A DNA stretch of 20,847 nt from Candidatus Obscuribacterales bacterium (GTDB lineage Bacteria > Cyanobacteriota > Vampirovibrionia > Obscuribacterales > Obscuribacteraceae), in NCBI GenBank assembly GCA_021732245.1, contig JAKFVJ010000229.1, positions 1 through 20,847 of the forward strand, written 5' to 3'. Both the position numbers and the translations under genes were made by a program. Below are positions 7,645 to 15,207 of this stretch, piece by piece; the first letter of the stretch is position 1, and the number at the start of each line of letters is the position of its first letter. The notes below the pieces were generated by a model. The model saw nothing but the letters and a program-made list of their open reading frames with translations, was not told where the DNA came from and made no database searches.

Positions 7645-10600
7645 TCAGCTGGTTTTGTAACCACACTCACCACAGAATTTAGCGCCTGTCTCGATTTCAG
7701 CCGAGCATGCCGGACAAGTATTTTGCTCTTTTTCCGCAACCGTGTATGGCACATTACTGTCTGCCGGAGACAAAGACAATACAGGATAACCACAATCACC
7801 ACAGAACTTCATGTCCCCATCAATGGCTGCTGAACAAGCTGTACAAACTGCTACGCGATTACTTGCTGTTGATGCGGGTGCTGCGATTTCCGGTTGAGTT
7901 ATCGGTTTTAACTCCGGTTTCGGTTCCTCTCGTGGCTCAACTTTCGGTTGAGCTTTAGCTGCTGGTCGCTCTTCTCTTAGGGGAGGAACCACCGGTGGCT
8001 TGACTCTCGGTATTGGCGGTGGCGCCTTAACCGTAGGGACAGGACGAGTTGATACAACCGGTTCTGGTCTTACAACAGGCGTTGGTTCCGGCGCACGAAT
8101 TACTTCTACAGCGGGTTTTACTTCAGCCGGCGATTCTACTTGCGGCAAAGGCTCTGGTACCGGTTCAATTTTTACTTCCGGCGCCACAGACTCAGCAACG
8201 ACAATTTCTTTTGGCGGAGGAGCAGGCGGTTTTGCTGGTATTTCCGCCGGCTTTGCCGACGTTGCTTTGGCTGCCGGTTCCAGCTTTATACGTTCACCTG
8301 GTGTCGGTGTTTTTGCTGTGCTCTGTTTAACTTCAACTTCTTTGGGTGCTTCAACAAGTCGCGGTCTTGGCGGTTCTTGAACAACTTTACTTGACACCGT
8401 TGATTGAGGAACAATTGGTGTCACAACTGGCGCCGGTTCCGCTTTCTCTTGCGGGAAGTATCCCATCTCCACCAAATACTCTGATGGCTCCTGTTCTTTT
8501 TCTCTTACACTTGCAGCAAATGAAAGATAGAGTACTGCCTGCGCGCGCGTGAACGCCACGTAAAAAAGTCTTTTTTCTTCTTCGGGATCGCAATTGTCGA
8601 CACAAGGGAAAGACCCCTGCGACAAGCCAACAAGAAACACAATTGGATATTCGCGTCCTTTTGTTTCTTGCACGGACAATACGGAAACCCCGCCGGTTGC
8701 TTCATCAAGTACCGGGTGTTCACGCGTACTGGTTAGAAACTTGAGAAAGTCACCAACACCGGCAAAATCTTTGGCGGCAATTTCCAATTCACTAATTGTA
8801 GACATAGGCTCATAGTACACATCCGGCGAGACACGAATTGAACCATAGTGATCACTGAGTCTTTGTGTGCGTTTGAGCAAGGCAATTGTTTCTGCGGGGG
8901 GTAATTTTTCCTGGTGCATGTTGCGAATAACACGGACCAATTGCTCTAATTCCTTACAAGACTTTTCAGCACTTGCTTCGGAATATATCTCTACCGCGCG
9001 CATAAACGAAAGGTTATTTGCTTCTGCAAAGCCGGCGATGGTCGATGCAATTTTTGGATCTACGTCTTTGTAGCGAATTTGACAAATGCGTTCGAAATCC
9101 TCCTTTGCTCTTGGTCCATCGGGATCGCTAACCAATCGCAAATACGAAAGCATGTCCAACCGCTCATTGGGAGCAAGTCCTTCTTGCCTTTCGCGGGCGA
9201 CGTAAGCTATGCCTTTTCTGCGCAAAGAATCTTCCACCAATTCTCTGTAGCGCCCTTGCCGGCAGACAACAGCAATATCTTTTGGTTTATGTCCTTGTGA
9301 GAGGAGTTTCTCTATTTCTTTCAATACCGCATCGATTTCTTCTCGCTCGGAAGCATACTTTTGCGGACCAATCACAGCTGGTTTGCTGTTGGCTTCCCAG
9401 CCGGATAGAAGTCCTTTTTGAATGTTGCGCACTGTCATCAACGGCAGCACTTTTGATGCTTTTTCGGTTATTTCGCTGTCGGATCTCCAGTTTTTCGCAA
9501 GCAAATAACATCTTGTCCAGGGACTTTTGTGAGAAATGTCGGACAACAGATTTACTGACCCGCCACGAGAGGACAATATGGCTTGATCGTCATCACCGGC
9601 AACAAATATGTTGTCCTGCGGCGCGGCAATTATACGCGCCATCATTTCTTCGGCTGGAGTAGCATCCTGTAACTCATCAACAAGCACATAATCAAATTGG
9701 TTTTGATAACGCACACGAATGTCGGACCTATCTAAAAGCAAATAAACCGCTTGTGTGACAAAATCATTTTCATCAAGCTTGTTGGAGCGTTGCAATTGCT
9801 CTTCGTATGCTTGATAAATTTTGGCAACTATCTCCTGAACCTTGTCGCGCGCCTCATCCTTAGCCTGTTTCGGCGAAATCATTCGAGCTTTGTACAAAGC
9901 AATAATGCCGCCGATTGTAAATTCATCCAAGCCTTTGGATAAATCAACAGTGGCCGGATCTAATTCTTTCAAATGCTTGATCAACAAACGCTGCAGAACT
10001 TTATGTGAATTGGCTTCTGTTTTAAGGGGTCCTTTACGCTTAAGGGCCGCTAGATTATCGCTGAGAATCTTTTCTCCAAACTGCTTCCAAGAAAAGAGTG
10101 CTAGTTTTTCAAAAGTCTCACTATCTAGTCTTGCTTTCAACAATGTTTGGATAGGTGCAAGCGTCTCTTTAAATAACGACAGCACGAGAATATTAGCCGG
10201 ATCCACGCCTTGATCCAAGAGATGCACAACTCGCTCGGCAATACATATTGTTTTTCCGGTGCCGGCTGCTCCGGATAAAGCGGCAGACCCGCCGCCATGA
10301 TTGATAGCAACACTTGCAAGCGCATCTTCCGCCATAGTGGCCGGCAGCGTTAGCGGCAAGGACAAATCAGCAACACTGCCAATAAGACGACCGGGCTTTT
10401 TGCGTTTCTTGCCGGTTAGACACAATTCCTGCACTACATCTGCGCAACCGTTGTAGTTGTTTAGGATTTCCGCTGTGGTGAATCTCAACACCTGCCAACC
10501 GTCAGCAAACAGTCTGTGGTAGCGTTGCTTTTCTTCAACGGAGAGACTGTCACCATCTAGCCAGCTTGTGCCACCACATTCAATGTCTATTTTTTTGTCC

Positions 10601-11331
10601 GGCAAAACAAGTGCTAAATCAAGCAAATAGTCTTCAAAAACATGTTGTGGTGTCGCAGACAAGCCTCTTTCAGACAAAGACATCCACAGGTAATATTCGT
10701 CTTTCAGCATGGGTGGCAGGCCGCTGTCTCTGAGCATGGCAAACAACGACAGGTTGATCATGCTCGACTCTATAAGCCAGATAGCTTTTTCCCAGGTAAG
10801 CGGCCTTCCGGAAAAACTCTGATCTTCTAAATTGGCTCCCAGAGCCATGAATTCTTCGTAGCCATTGCTTGTCGTAATGACAGTCGTTAGCCCACGAGTT
10901 GCGCGTGGATAGATGAGGTGGTTGTAGAAATACCAGAGCTGGGCTTGATTCTTCGGTGGCTCCAAATCACGCACTACGACTAAGTCTTTAACGGCCAAAT
11001 CATTTTCAATCGGGCTCAGCAAAGGCTTACCAAAATGAGCGTTGCTGCCTGATTCTTGCCACAAGTGTTCGGCTTGTTTGTAAAATTCCTCACCTGTTGT
11101 GACAAACACCGGCTTGCGTGTCTTCAATTCAAGAATTGCCGCCTCAAGCGCTGCTTCATCAGTTTCGGCAAAATCCGAAATGAATAAACCACGAGCCGAC
11201 CCGCCGTAAAAACCAAAATTATTGGCAAACCACTTTAAGACCTCACCGCGATCAATTGAGGGCGGCGGCAATTTTGCCAATGCGGTATCGGTGGGTTTTT
11301 TAGCCAATGTGATGAGTGCTTCTGATAACAA
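7645..11331 (-). CDS. UvrD/Rep-like SF1 helicase with N-terminal nuclease-like segment and C-terminal zinc ribbons
   Basis: A 1228-residue protein. Helicase motifs in order: Walker A GAAGTGKT (354-361), motif II VDELQD (551-556), motif III GDDDQA (579-584), motif IV KNWRS (613-617), motif V-like QETKGREYPIVFL (888-900), and motif VI RLFYVAFTRA (921-930). This is an SF1A 3'-5' DNA helicase core. Residues 1-225 are unfamiliar. Residues 228-302 (KIDIECGG, then DGWQVLRFTTAEI) resemble the DUF559/Vsr-like PD-(D/E)XK nuclease fold, with D249 and E251 as candidate active-site acids; this is inference. A Pro/Val/Glu-rich linker (960-1160) leads to two CxxC...CxxC zinc ribbons (1163-1180 and 1206-1223). 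The start is uncertain: the TTG at 11329-11331 directly follows an in-frame stop, has no ribosome binding site, and alternatives (TTG at codons 9, 18, 21) exist. DNA repair or phage defence are both plausible. Confidence 0.88.
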   Translation of the reverse strand: MLSEALITLAKKPTDTALAKLPPPSIDRGEVLKWFANNFGFYGGSARGLFISDFAETDEAALEAAILELKTRKPVFVTTGEEFYKQAEHLWQESGSNAHFGKPLLSPIENDLAVKDLVVVRDLEPPKNQAQLWYFYNHLIYPRATRGLTTVITTSNGYEEFMALGANLEDQSFSGRPLTWEKAIWLIESSMINLSLFAMLRDSGLPPMLKDEYYLWMSLSERGLSATPQHVFEDYLLDLALVLPDKKIDIECGGTSWLDGDSLSVEEKQRYHRLFADGWQVLRFTTAEILNNYNGCADVVQELCLTGKKRKKPGRLIGSVADLSLPLTLPATMAEDALASVAINHGGGSAALSGAAGTGKTICIAERVVHLLDQGVDPANILVLSLFKETLAPIQTLLKARLDSETFEKLALFSWKQFGEKILSDNLAALKRKGPLKTEANSHKVLQRLLIKHLKELDPATVDLSKGLDEFTIGGIIALYKARMISPKQAKDEARDKVQEIVAKIYQAYEEQLQRSNKLDENDFVTQAVYLLLDRSDIRVRYQNQFDYVLVDELQDATPAEEMMARIIAAPQDNIFVAGDDDQAILSSRGGSVNLLSDISHKSPWTRCYLLAKNWRSDSEITEKASKVLPLMTVRNIQKGLLSGWEANSKPAVIGPQKYASEREEIDAVLKEIEKLLSQGHKPKDIAVVCRQGRYRELVEDSLRRKGIAYVARERQEGLAPNERLDMLSYLRLVSDPDGPRAKEDFERICQIRYKDVDPKIASTIAGFAEANNLSFMRAVEIYSEASAEKSCKELEQLVRVIRNMHQEKLPPAETIALLKRTQRLSDHYGSIRVSPDVYYEPMSTISELEIAAKDFAGVGDFLKFLTSTREHPVLDEATGGVSVLSVQETKGREYPIVFLVGLSQGSFPCVDNCDPEEEKRLFYVAFTRAQAVLYLSFAASVREKEQEPSEYLVEMGYFPQEKAEPAPVVTPIVPQSTVSSKVVQEPPRPRLVEAPKEVEVKQSTAKTPTPGERIKLEPAAKATSAKPAEIPAKPPAPPPKEIVVAESVAPEVKIEPVPEPLPQVESPAEVKPAVEVIRAPEPTPVVRPEPVVSTRPVPTVKAPPPIPRVKPPVVPPLREERPAAKAQPKVEPREEPKPELKPITQPEIAAPASTASNRVAVCTACSAAIDGDMKFCGDCGYPVLSLSPADSNVPYTVAEKEQNTCPACSAEIETGAKFCGECGYKTS

Positions 11332-11390
11332 TTAATTGGCGCTTGCCAACCATTGTTAAGTTTGCCCAATAATTCTACTTGAAAACCCTT

Positions 11391-11419
11391 TATATATACC
11401 AGTAATGAAAAATAGTAAA
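11391..11419 (-). promoter_or_regulatory. Candidate promoter for the helicase gene
   Basis: On the minus strand the sequence reads TTTACT (11414-11419), a 17-base spacer, then TATATA (11391-11396), about 60 bases upstream of the proposed TTG start. Spacing is optimal and the -35 is moderate. The surrounding 210-base gap between the helicase and the small secreted gene is AT-rich and otherwise shows no gene. Confidence 0.4.
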
Positions 11420-11541
11420 TTAATGGGAATAAGTAGTAACAAACACTTGCCTTGACAATATTCAGTTCGTCAAAGCAGTAGTAAAATGCAAGAGAGCTCG
11501 GTTGAAATTTTCAAAGAGGTCCGTAAAGGAGAGATCGTTTC

Positions 11542-11760
11542 ATGAAACAAACAGTACTAGCCATTGCAATGGCTTCAACAGCACTCTTACCAGCCTTCGG
11601 TCAAGCTTGTGGAGATGAAGGACGTTACTTCCATCTGACACCACCAGCCTACTCGATTCCATCTGCCAGAAAGCATGCGATTCACCGCATGGCTAAGGCT
11701 ATCCGCTGGTACCACGAGCACCTTGGTGACAAGCCACTCTGCACAACAATCGCTAAGTAA
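11542..11760 (+). CDS. Small secreted protein (72 residues), unknown function
   Basis: A signal peptide (MKQTVLAIAMASTALLPAFGQA, cleavage likely after GQA) precedes a mature peptide of about 50 residues. The mature part begins CGDEG and contains a basic, His-rich helix (SARKHAIHRMAKAIRWYHEHLG) and a second Cys near the C-terminus. The two cysteines could form a disulphide after export. The ATG has a very strong ribosome binding site (AAAGGAGAG, about eight bases upstream), and a textbook intrinsic terminator lies 45 bases after the stop. This looks like an independently expressed, possibly abundant monocistronic unit. I do not recognise the family. The His-rich amphipathic segment might bind metal or membranes, but that is speculation. 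Confidence 0.75.
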   Translation: MKQTVLAIAMASTALLPAFGQACGDEGRYFHLTPPAYSIPSARKHAIHRMAKAIRWYHEHLGDKPLCTTIAK

Positions 11761-11805
11761 TAGCCTTTGTTGAGCCGTCCGGGCTCGTAAAGAAAGCTAA
11801 TAGAG

Positions 11806-11840
11806 ACAGGAGTGGGCAATGCCTGCTCCTGTTGCTTTTT
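11806..11840 (+). terminator. Strong intrinsic terminator after the small secreted gene
   Basis: ACAGGAGTGGGC-AAT-GCCTGCTCCTGT can form a 12-bp stem with two G-T wobbles and a three-base loop (11806-11832), followed by TGC and five T (11836-11840), with more T further on. This is a classic rho-independent terminator on the plus strand. Confidence 0.85.
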
Positions 11841-11878
11841 GGGGTTTTGTCTTTATCGGACGCCCTTTTTGTCCGAAA

Positions 11879-11897
11879 GGGCGCATGCAATGCGCCC
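11879..11897. repeat. Palindromic repeat, copy 2
   Basis: GGGCGCATGCAATGCGCCC has 8-bp arms around GCA and is followed by CTACAAAAC, a tail shared with copy 3. It lies in the convergent gap between the small secreted gene and the substrate-binding protein gene, 18 bases beyond the latter's stop codon, where it could terminate minus-strand transcription. Confidence 0.85.
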
Positions 11898-11914
11898 CTA
11901 CAAAACAACAAACG

Positions 11915-13435
11915 CTAGGGCCGGCGGCTCCATCGGCGGGCGTTGAATACGGGGTTGTCCCACGGTAGCGGTTGATTCGTATTGGTCGACACGGACAGTA
12001 TGTCCGGCTGGTGAGCAATTAACAGCTTAGGCTGCAGCAGAAAGACGAATGGCTGCTCGTCGGCAAGAATTGCTTGTATCTCTTCATATGTATGTTTTCG
12101 CTCGGATGGGACCATGCTGCGCCTTCCCACGTCCAACAACTCATCAACTCGCTTGTCGGAAAATCTACAGAAGTTGAAAGAGCCACCGCTGCCCCAATTG
12201 AGGATGCACTCGGGATCTGGTCCGGTCGAGCGCGACAAAAGACAAGTTTGAAACTGTCCCTTCTTTAAATAGCGCTGGCGCAACGTCGAGTATTCGGCGA
12301 TGTGCACTTCTGTTTTGATGCCTGCTTTGCGCAAGTTGTCGGCAATTATCAGTGCTTGATCTTGATAGTCATTGATCGTCAAAATTGAAAAGGCTAAATT
12401 GTTTACGCCTGTGCTTTTGAGCATATTTATAGATTGTGCCGGCTCATATGGCCATTGCTTGGTTTGCGCGTTGTAGACCCAGCTGGACGACGGAAAATCA
12501 CTACTTGCCGGCTCAGCAAATCCTTCATATAGCTTGTCCATCATTGCCTTCTTATTAATAGCCATAGAAACAGCTTGGCGGACTTTTGTGTCATTGAACG
12601 GACTTTGATTTAAATTGAACGCTAAATAGACAGTGCGCGATCCATTGAAAGAAGCCAGTTTTACATCTGTCTTGTCCAAATAGTGCTGCCAGCTTGCCGG
12701 ATCAATTTGCGCTACATCCAACTCCCTGTTTTTCAACGCTAGTGCCATCAAATATTTGTCCGGAACTACGCGCCAGACAAGCTCTTCGAATTGCGCGCCT
12801 TTGCCGAGAGTATTGCCCCAGTAGTATTTGTTTCGTTTAAAAACGAGTTCCAATCCTGATTTCCAGCCAGCCAAATAGAAAGGACCTGACGCAATTGGTT
12901 TGGTCGCAAACTGCAAAACGCCTTTGTCGGCTTTGTTGAGATATACAGCAGGCAAGACGCGCAATTCGGCTATACGACTCAATAGAGGAGCGCACGGACG
13001 AGATAGGTACAGCACCAACTTATTGTCGTGCTCTTCCATTTTTTCGATATCGGCGAAATCAGCTCTGTATGGTGATTCTTTCGCGCGAGCAACATTGAGT
13101 GTGGCGACTACATCAGCGAGCGTTAGTGGCGTGCTGTCGGAGAAATGCAAATCTTTACGCAGAGTAAAGGCATATTTTTTGCCGTCCGGCGAAACACTGA
13201 ATGATTCGGCTAGCGCCGGCACAAAATGCAATTGATCATCGTAACCAACAAGTGCTTCATATACTAATGATTGCGCGTAATAAGATGCCGAATCAAGACC
13301 GCGTTGTGGATGAAACGAAATCGGCTCCCACGGCGCACCGAAGACGATTTGTTGAGAGCGTGGGGAAGGAGTTGATGTACAGGCGGATAAGGAACAGGCA
13401 ATAAGTAGAAAGACAAGAATGTGCGTCTTTGTCAT
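11915..13435 (-). CDS. ABC-type peptide/oligopeptide substrate-binding lipoprotein (SBP family 5)
   Basis: A 506-residue extracytoplasmic binding protein of the OppA/DppA type. It starts with a lipoprotein signal (MTKTHILVFLLIACSLSAC; lipobox LSAC, lipidated Cys19). The mature chain has family features: FGAPWEPISFHPQRGLD, a Leu/Arg-rich GKKYAFTLRKDLHFSD segment, LAFNLNQSPFNDTKVRQAVS with the following AINK, and a GPDPECILNWGSGGSFNF region near the ligand site. The open frame extends upstream to 13561, but those 42 codons are only a translation of a dispersed repeat element. I therefore start at the ATG at 13433-13435, just before the lipoprotein signal; GAAGGG about six bases upstream can serve as ribosome binding site. 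No permease or ATPase genes adjoin, so it is an orphan, and peptide transport is inferred only from family. Confidence 0.88.
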   Translation of the reverse strand: MTKTHILVFLLIACSLSACTSTPSPRSQQIVFGAPWEPISFHPQRGLDSASYYAQSLVYEALVGYDDQLHFVPALAESFSVSPDGKKYAFTLRKDLHFSDSTPLTLADVVATLNVARAKESPYRADFADIEKMEEHDNKLVLYLSRPCAPLLSRIAELRVLPAVYLNKADKGVLQFATKPIASGPFYLAGWKSGLELVFKRNKYYWGNTLGKGAQFEELVWRVVPDKYLMALALKNRELDVAQIDPASWQHYLDKTDVKLASFNGSRTVYLAFNLNQSPFNDTKVRQAVSMAINKKAMMDKLYEGFAEPASSDFPSSSWVYNAQTKQWPYEPAQSINMLKSTGVNNLAFSILTINDYQDQALIIADNLRKAGIKTEVHIAEYSTLRQRYLKKGQFQTCLLSRSTGPDPECILNWGSGGSFNFCRFSDKRVDELLDVGRRSMVPSERKHTYEEIQAILADEQPFVFLLQPKLLIAHQPDILSVSTNTNQPLPWDNPVFNARRWSRRP

Positions 13436-13543
13436 TCTGAGCCCTTCGCTTCGCTCGAGGGCAGGCTCCGCGAAGAATCTACCCAATGTTTGCCTGCGTA
13501 CAGTTACGGCAGATTCTTCGGCTATCGCCTCAGAATGACAAAA
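13428..13543. repeat. Dispersed TIR element, copy 2
   Basis: A 116-bp element with terminal TTTGTCATTCTGAG and CTCAGAATGACAAA. Its left arm, bases 13431-13480, is exactly the reverse complement of bases 15145-15194 in copy 3 (50 of 50). Its right arm is close to the left arm of copy 1 when inverted. It fills nearly the whole gap between the 142-residue membrane protein gene and the substrate-binding lipoprotein gene. The lipoprotein ATG at 13433-13435 lies inside its terminal repeat. Confidence 0.9.
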
Positions 13544-13568
13544 ATTGGAACTTCGAATCACGAAAAAC

Positions 13569-13997
13569 CTAGTGACCAGCGCCTTGTCCTAAGAAATAGA
13601 TGCAAGACATCATCACGAGCATCGAGCTTGTTACACCGAGCCAGAATGATGCAATAAGAATTTGCCAGACAATGAGAGCCTGGCGCGCAGTCATGCTCAC
13701 GATAATGCCCATGCGATTGACCATGTAGAAAATAACGGCAGCAACCGTACACAAAAGCGGCAATAGTTTGAGACCCGCAGCTACAGGCAATGCGACCGCT
13801 GCCACTAGACTCAATACACAAAGGACAACCAGTCCAATTGATACGTAGTCTGAAAATCTTTGGCGAACCGACTCGGTTACCGAAGCATCATTGATAAACT
13901 TGATTGCTTCGAAGAAGTTGTTTAGGTGCCCCCGCCTTCTTGAAGCTGGGTTGCTATCGTCCCCCGGACGACTGGTTGGAATATCAGACTCTGCCAT
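13569..13997 (-). CDS. Small integral membrane protein, unknown function
   Basis: A 142-residue protein with a polar, Arg/Asp-rich N-terminus of 50 residues, probably cytoplasmic. Hydrophobic segments follow at about 51-72, 76-98 and 106-137, the last being long enough for one extended or two short passes. No family motif is recognised. The ATG is supported by a good ribosome binding site (GGAGA at 14005-14009, seven-base spacing). The gene diverges from the glycosyltransferase gene. Before the repeat element entered, it may have been co-transcribed with the downstream substrate-binding protein gene, because only the repeat separates them. That does not establish a functional link. Confidence 0.75.
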   Translation of the reverse strand: MAESDIPTSRPGDDSNPASRRRGHLNNFFEAIKFINDASVTESVRQRFSDYVSIGLVVLCVLSLVAAVALPVAAGLKLLPLLCTVAAVIFYMVNRMGIIVSMTARQALIVWQILIASFWLGVTSSMLVMMSCIYFLGQGAGH

Positions 13998-14082
13998 GAG
14001 ACAATCTCCAGACGGGCACTAAGTAATACCAATCTATACTATCAACCCGAAGTTGTCTTGGACCTAGATTAGAAATCACGAA

Positions 14083-15006
14083 ATGTCTATCAACAAAACC
14101 GGCAAACTTTATGTCCTTATCCTTCATTGGCAGGAGCTGCAGCATACCCTGGCGTGCCTGAATTCATTACGGGCGCTGACTTTCCGGGATTTTCGCATCC
14201 TTGTAGTCGACAATGGCTCAGAAACGGACGACGGTCAGACTATCAGTCGCCAATATCCGGAAGTTGAACTTTTACGCTTGCCGGAAAACCAAGGCTTTGC
14301 CGGAGGGTGTAACGCCGGTATCAAATATTGCTTGGACAAAGGCGCTGAATGGATCTGGCTGTTGAACAACGATACAAAGGTTGGAATGGACAGCCTCGAG
14401 TTGCTTCTCGATGCCGGAGAGAAGAATCATAAAGCAGGCGCGTTGAGCGGCATGGTGTTAACAGGCGCCGGTGAGACTTTCGCGGCTTCCGGGCGCGGCG
14501 AAATTGACTTTAAAAAAGCAAAAACGTATTTGCGTCCTGACGTGCCGAATGGTGCAACCGTTGTTGAATGTGACTGGTTATCAGGAAGCAATTTGCTTTT
14601 GCGTGCATCTGCTTTGGCTGAATCGGGGCTTTTTGATGAAGACTATTTTTTGTATTTCGAAGATACCGATCTGTGCCACCGTATTCGCTTAGCGAATTGG
14701 AAATGTCTACTTGTACCAGCAGCAAAGGTTGAGCACGTTGGCGGAGCGTCTACCGAAGGCAAACGCCGCTTTTGGCGCGCGTACTACTACACGAGAAATC
14801 GGTTGTTGTTCTTCAGGCGGTATTTGACGGGTGCTTCAAGATGGCCGGCGCATCTTTCAATTGCGGGACATTTGCTTCGTCATGCGTTGGTGTTGCCGTT
14901 TAGAGGGCCAATTGGACGGAAGCAACTGAAGGCGGAATATTTGGGATTCACCGACTATGTAAACGGCCGATTAGGACGCGCGAAGTGTCTTGATTGGTGT
15001 GACTGA
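14083..15006 (+). CDS. Family 2 glycosyltransferase, rhamnosyltransferase (WbbL/RfbN)-like
   Basis: A 307-residue GT-A fold enzyme that transfers a sugar from a nucleotide-sugar donor to a cell-surface glycan or lipid precursor on the cytoplasmic face. Visible family motifs are LYVLILHW at the first strand, VVDNGS (41-46) for nucleotide binding, and ENQGFAGGCNAGI (68-80). The DxD-like LLNNDT follows at 93-98, then WLSGSNLLLRASAL (165-178), and FEDTDLCHRIR (192-202), whose acidic residues are the likely catalytic base region. HVGGAST (218-224) is followed by a basic segment rich in Arg and Tyr that may lie along the membrane. The donor cannot be deduced, but this arrangement is common in dTDP-rhamnose users. 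No other glycan genes adjoin, so it is an isolated gene. The ribosome binding site is weak. Confidence 0.88.
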   Translation: MSINKTGKLYVLILHWQELQHTLACLNSLRALTFRDFRILVVDNGSETDDGQTISRQYPEVELLRLPENQGFAGGCNAGIKYCLDKGAEWIWLLNNDTKVGMDSLELLLDAGEKNHKAGALSGMVLTGAGETFAASGRGEIDFKKAKTYLRPDVPNGATVVECDWLSGSNLLLRASALAESGLFDEDYFLYFEDTDLCHRIRLANWKCLLVPAAKVEHVGGASTEGKRRFWRAYYYTRNRLLFFRRYLTGASRWPAHLSIAGHLLRHALVLPFRGPIGRKQLKAEYLGFTDYVNGRLGRAKCLDWCD

Positions 15007-15025
15007 GGGCGCATGCAATGCGCCC
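15007..15025. repeat. Palindromic repeat, copy 3
   Basis: GGGCGCATGCAATGCGCCC begins at the base immediately after the TGA of the glycosyltransferase gene and is followed by CTACAAAAG, as in copy 2. It occupies the convergent gap facing khpB and may act as a transcription terminator for the glycosyltransferase. Confidence 0.85.
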
Positions 15026-15053
15026 CTACAAAAGACAGGATGACGCGTTTCCA

Positions 15054-15197
15054 TTGTCATTCTGAGGGAGCTTTAGCGACCGAAGAATCTACCGCGGCGT
15101 TACGTTGTTCGAGTCGATCAACCCGAACCTGGTTTACTTACGGCAGATTCTTCGCGGAGCCTGCCCTCGAGCGAAGCGAAGGGCTCAGAATGACAAA
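15054..15197. repeat. Dispersed TIR element, copy 3
   Basis: At 144 bp this is the longest of the three copies, bounded by TTGTCATTCTGAG and CTCAGAATGACAAA. Inner inverted motifs GAAGAATCTACC and GGCAGATTCTTCG are present. Bases 15145-15194 match 13431-13480 of copy 2 perfectly in inverse orientation, and the centre (GATCAACCCGAAC) matches the centre of copy 1 with one change. It ends ten bases before the khpB stop codon. Confidence 0.9.
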
Positions 15198-15207
15198 GGA
15201 AAGAGAA

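Noticed and set aside
8000..8380. Plus-strand Gly/Thr-rich open frame opposite the helicase linker
   Set aside because: It is the antisense of the Pro/Val/Glu-rich linker, whose composition suppresses stops on the other strand.
11452..11487. TTGACA (11452-11457) as the -35 of the small secreted gene
   Set aside because: The nearest good -10 (TAAAAT at 11482) is 24 bases away, and at 17 bases the hexamer GCAGTA does not resemble a -10. A promoter surely exists in this gap but I cannot place it.
13436..13561. 42-codon N-terminal extension of the substrate-binding lipoprotein
   Set aside because: It is the translation of dispersed repeat copy 2 and precedes an intact lipoprotein signal; it would put a hydrophilic leader before the signal peptide.
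3270..15197. CRISPR array or tRNA explanation for the GTCATTCTGAG repeats
   Set aside because: The copies are kilobases apart, have no regular spacers, and do not fold as a cloverleaf.
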